Part shown: positions 61,504-64,000 of the stretch, in pieces | Numbering within the stretch: position 1 is the first letter of the stretch | Layout: every line of letters starts with the position of its first letter | Source: Flavobacterium tructae | GTDB taxonomy: Bacteria > Bacteroidota > Bacteroidia > Flavobacteriales > Flavobacteriaceae | DNA: 64,000 bases | Direction: 5' to 3' | NCBI RefSeq assembly: GCF_002217475.1 | Contig: NZ_MUHH01000017.1 | Span: 577,289-641,288, forward strand | The notes under the pieces: model-generated | The model's input: the letters and a program-made list of their open reading frames with translations, nothing else | Database searches by the model: none | What the model was told of the DNA's origin: nothing | Program-made: the position numbers and the translations under genes

Positions 61504-63828
61504 CTACGGATTAAGTGATAATCCGACGCTGAAAAACAGTCTGACTTTGTCGATATTATTGATCCATGAAGTGTCAAAATGGATTGGGCCTAAAATAGAC
61601 TGATAGGAAATAGCAGCTCCTCCGGATAGTACAAGGCTGGTTTCGAAATTATGATCCCAATTTCCTTTTGGTTTAAAGGCGTGGTCGATGAAATCGCCAA
61701 AACTGTCAAAACCTACAGAGGCAATATTAACATGAGGGGTCAGATAGATTTTTCCGGTAATATTTATTTGCGAGGCGAGTTTAAGCCCCATATATTGTGT
61801 AACATTGAGTTCGTCTTCATGCAAACCCGGGAATGAAAAGCGATTACTGCCGGAACTTGGGATAATACCACCAAGAAAATATCTTGTTGCATAACCAAAA
61901 TCGAAAAACGAAATTTGATTGTTTTTGAGCTGATCTTGAAAAATAAAACAAGCATCAAATCCTACGATTCCTGTAATTTTCTTTTTTAAGGGCAACCTCT
62001 TTTCAAAGCTTAAACCAAATTTCGTATAATTATTTGTTGAGCCGGAAAGACGCAGGACATCTGGGGCGGAAATGGAGGCGTTGACATTGCTAAGTAGTGA
62101 TCGCGTTATATTTGATTTTATAATGGTTCCGTTTGTAGCAAAGAAAACTTTATCCATATCATTATAAGAATAATGCATATTGAATTCGATATTATTAGAG
62201 CTGTAGTTGTTTAGTGAAACTGCGTTCGGATTGTATTCCCGGTCATATTTTGGTTTGAAGTAGGTGTAGTGATAGTTTAAACCAAAACCAAAATAGCTTT
62301 TCAGCGAATTTAAATTTCTGTTTACCTCATTGTTGAATTCAAATGTATTATAAAGGATGTTATCTGAGGCTTTGCCATTAAGATAAATTTCCTGCTTTAA
62401 GAAAGCTCCGTAAAGTTCCGTACCCCACCACCATTCTCTGCGTCCTCCAAAATTTTTCTGAAAATTGATTCTGCCTTTTGGTTGTTCTGCTATATCGGCA
62501 GTAACCAAAAGACGGGAAGCATCGGCAAGGACGTTTCTGGCGGTGTAGTTAAAAATAACGCCAACACCTCTGTAAGTATCATAGTGTACAGAGGTATTTA
62601 GCTGGTTTTTAGCACGCTCAGATCCAAATAATGTAAGTCCGGGTTTATCGCCATCTTTGATGAAATAGCTATATCCAATTTCATCAAAAAGATTGGTGCC
62701 CATAGCCCTGTTGATACCTGAAATTAAATCTTTGGAGGTATATTTTACATGGGGTTTAAGATTTGCTCTTCCCACTACCAGAGGGAGATTTTCAGGACTT
62801 ATTTTCTTGTAAATTATGGTGTCAAGAACAAATTCTTTAGGCATATAGGGCAATTTGTGCGTTCGTTGCGTAAATCCCTTTAACTTTTCCGATAAAGCAA
62901 TTAAAGCCGGAAGATTTTTATTTGCCGCTATTTTGCCGTCTTTGTAGATTTCGTTACTAGCTGCAAAGTCAGCTGTTGAGAAACGCAGGTTGGGCATGTG
63001 ATCGACTAATATGGTACACAGATCACGGTTTGCCGGGTTTTTAACATTACTCGGAAACATACTCGTCTGCATTAATATCATCATAATATTGTTCAGTTTC
63101 CCCATTGGCTGCATTCCTCCACCTACATCACTGCCAATAATAATATCGGCACCCATTTTTTTGGCCACATCAGTTGGAAAATTATTTAATACTCCTCCGT
63201 CTACTAACATGGTTTTTTCGTAAGGCACTGGTTTGAAAATAGCAGGCAAAGACATGCTGGCTCGCATGGCGTAAGCTAAACTGCCTTTGCTTAAAATAAC
63301 TTCTTTGCCTTCAACTAAGTCAGTAGCCATAGCTCTAAAAGGTATCGGCAGGCTATCAAAATCTTTAACATTATATACAGGAAAAGTCAACTCAGAAAGG
63401 GATTCTCTCAGGTTTTGATCATTTAAAAGTGAACCAACGCTATTGAGTTTTCCATCTTTAATTCCTATTCCGACCAAGTATCTTTGGAATTCTCTTTTTT
63501 CTTCGGCACTTACCGATCGTAATGACTGACCTCCGCCAAGGAGTTTATCCCAATAAATATTCTTAGTGATTTTTTCGATGCTATCGCCGGAATATCCCAT
63601 GGCATACAAACCGCCAATGATACTTCCCATGCTATTTCCAACAATAAGATCAGGCACAATGTGTAGGGAGTCCAGTTTTTGCAAAAGCGGAATATGTGCA
63701 ATTCCCTTTGCTCCGCCACCACTTAATACTAAAACGACTTTAGGTTTCTTTTCCTGAGAAAATAGTATGTGAGGAAGACATAATAAAAACAAGAATACCA
63801 ATAAACAAGATTTTTTTTTCAAGAGCAC
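61504..63828 (-). CDS. Patatin-like phospholipase with C-terminal outer-membrane barrel (PlpD-like)
   Basis: 774 residues with a signal peptide. The patatin domain (about 30-320) has the oxyanion loop SGGGAKG, nucleophile S66 in GNSMG and D210 in VDGG. A POTRA-like region follows, then a 16-strand-type barrel (about 400-774) with the typical aromatic beta-strand pattern and a final strand FFSVGLSLNP. Such type Vd proteins cleave lipids at the cell surface. No ATG start exists: GTG at 63828 gives MLLKKKS, or TTG at 63822 gives the more usual signal start MKKKS. A run of nine A follows the start. Confidence 0.9.
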   Translation of the reverse strand: MLLKKKSCLLVFLFLLCLPHILFSQEKKPKVVLVLSGGGAKGIAHIPLLQKLDSLHIVPDLIVGNSMGSIIGGLYAMGYSGDSIEKITKNIYWDKLLGGGQSLRSVSAEEKREFQRYLVGIGIKDGKLNSVGSLLNDQNLRESLSELTFPVYNVKDFDSLPIPFRAMATDLVEGKEVILSKGSLAYAMRASMSLPAIFKPVPYEKTMLVDGGVLNNFPTDVAKKMGADIIIGSDVGGGMQPMGKLNNIMMILMQTSMFPSNVKNPANRDLCTILVDHMPNLRFSTADFAASNEIYKDGKIAANKNLPALIALSEKLKGFTQRTHKLPYMPKEFVLDTIIYKKISPENLPLVVGRANLKPHVKYTSKDLISGINRAMGTNLFDEIGYSYFIKDGDKPGLTLFGSERAKNQLNTSVHYDTYRGVGVIFNYTARNVLADASRLLVTADIAEQPKGRINFQKNFGGRREWWWGTELYGAFLKQEIYLNGKASDNILYNTFEFNNEVNRNLNSLKSYFGFGLNYHYTYFKPKYDREYNPNAVSLNNYSSNNIEFNMHYSYNDMDKVFFATNGTIIKSNITRSLLSNVNASISAPDVLRLSGSTNNYTKFGLSFEKRLPLKKKITGIVGFDACFIFQDQLKNNQISFFDFGYATRYFLGGIIPSSGSNRFSFPGLHEDELNVTQYMGLKLASQINITGKIYLTPHVNIASVGFDSFGDFIDHAFKPKGNWDHNFETSLVLSGGAAISYQSILGPIHFDTSWINNIDKVRLFFSVGLSLNP

Positions 63829-63985
63829 GGCGTTTATGTAGTTGAGAAGTAGTGACTTAATTGAATTCTATTTGAATTCTTAAAATTAAAAAGTTATTCT
63901 GAAAAAAGCTTTTTTTTGATGGAAAACTTTTTCTTTTTAGAAATAGACCTACGATTTATTTCTGAAAAGCCATTAAAAACAAAAT

Positions 63986-64000
63986 CCGACAGGTTTTTAA
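63986..64000. repeat. Partial copy of the 61449 hairpin sequence at window edge
   Basis: CCGACAGGTTTTTAA matches 61453-61467 exactly and runs off the window. It is preceded by AAAAT instead of AAAC, so it may be the left half of another hairpin. Confidence 0.6.

Noticed and set aside
1..64000. tRNA, rRNA, riboswitch, prophage or insertion sequence
   Set aside because: No cloverleaf, rRNA-like, transposase or phage sequence was recognised on either strand. Subtle small RNAs cannot be excluded by reading alone.

Overview
The window looks like chromosomal DNA of a gliding Flavobacterium-type member of the Bacteroidota. The grounds are low GC, a porV/porU/gldJ cluster (type IX secretion and gliding), SusC/SusD outer-membrane pairs, promoters of the TTG/TTA-N19-TAnnTTTG type, and short intergenic repeats of a kind common in flavobacteria. 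No rRNA, tRNA, CRISPR, phage or transposase gene was seen.

Layout. 1-4300: a pair of M16 peptidases (one active, one without the zinc motif, cut by the window edge), then rplU-rpmA. 4526-11922: an exported serine hydrolase, an AraC regulator, a large AsmA-like protein, a MiaE-type tRNA hydroxylase and a glycosyltransferase. 12007-17359: an M1 aminopeptidase lipoprotein, PDH E2 and E1-alpha, and cytidine deaminase. 17438-25823: porV and porU (minus strand), divergent gldJ, then murF.

25859-50439 is a large polysaccharide-utilisation locus. A membrane-spanning one-piece sensor/LuxR regulator faces susC1-susD1-GH30-GH30-GH3-GH5/CBM6, followed by susC2-susD2-EEP phosphatase-GH30-GH3. The two modules have parallel content, which points to a beta-glucan, probably with beta-1,6 and beta-1,3 linkages. 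No GH16 or GH17 endo-glucanase is present. A perfect 17-bp direct repeat with 33-bp spacing lies upstream of susC1 and is a candidate operator; a similar half-site lies upstream of susC2.

50619-64000: a transglutaminase-like protein, a NUDIX-type regulator with a degraded Nudix box, a MmcQ/YjbR protein, and a compact DNA-alkylation-repair group (AlkB, stand-alone Ada zinc-domain protein, Fe(II)/2OG oxygenase, AraC-MGMT). These are followed by a GNAT enzyme, an SMR exporter, two poorly characterised exported proteins and a patatin/beta-barrel protein. The oxygenase gene is closely bracketed by two inverted copies of a small palindromic repeat element.

Repeats are the least explained layer. 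They include heptamer arrays (two folded into long inverted repeats), a 22-bp tandem array behind pdhC with a lone near-identical copy 9.5 kb away, the paired palindromic elements, and a hairpin sequence that recurs at the right edge of the window.
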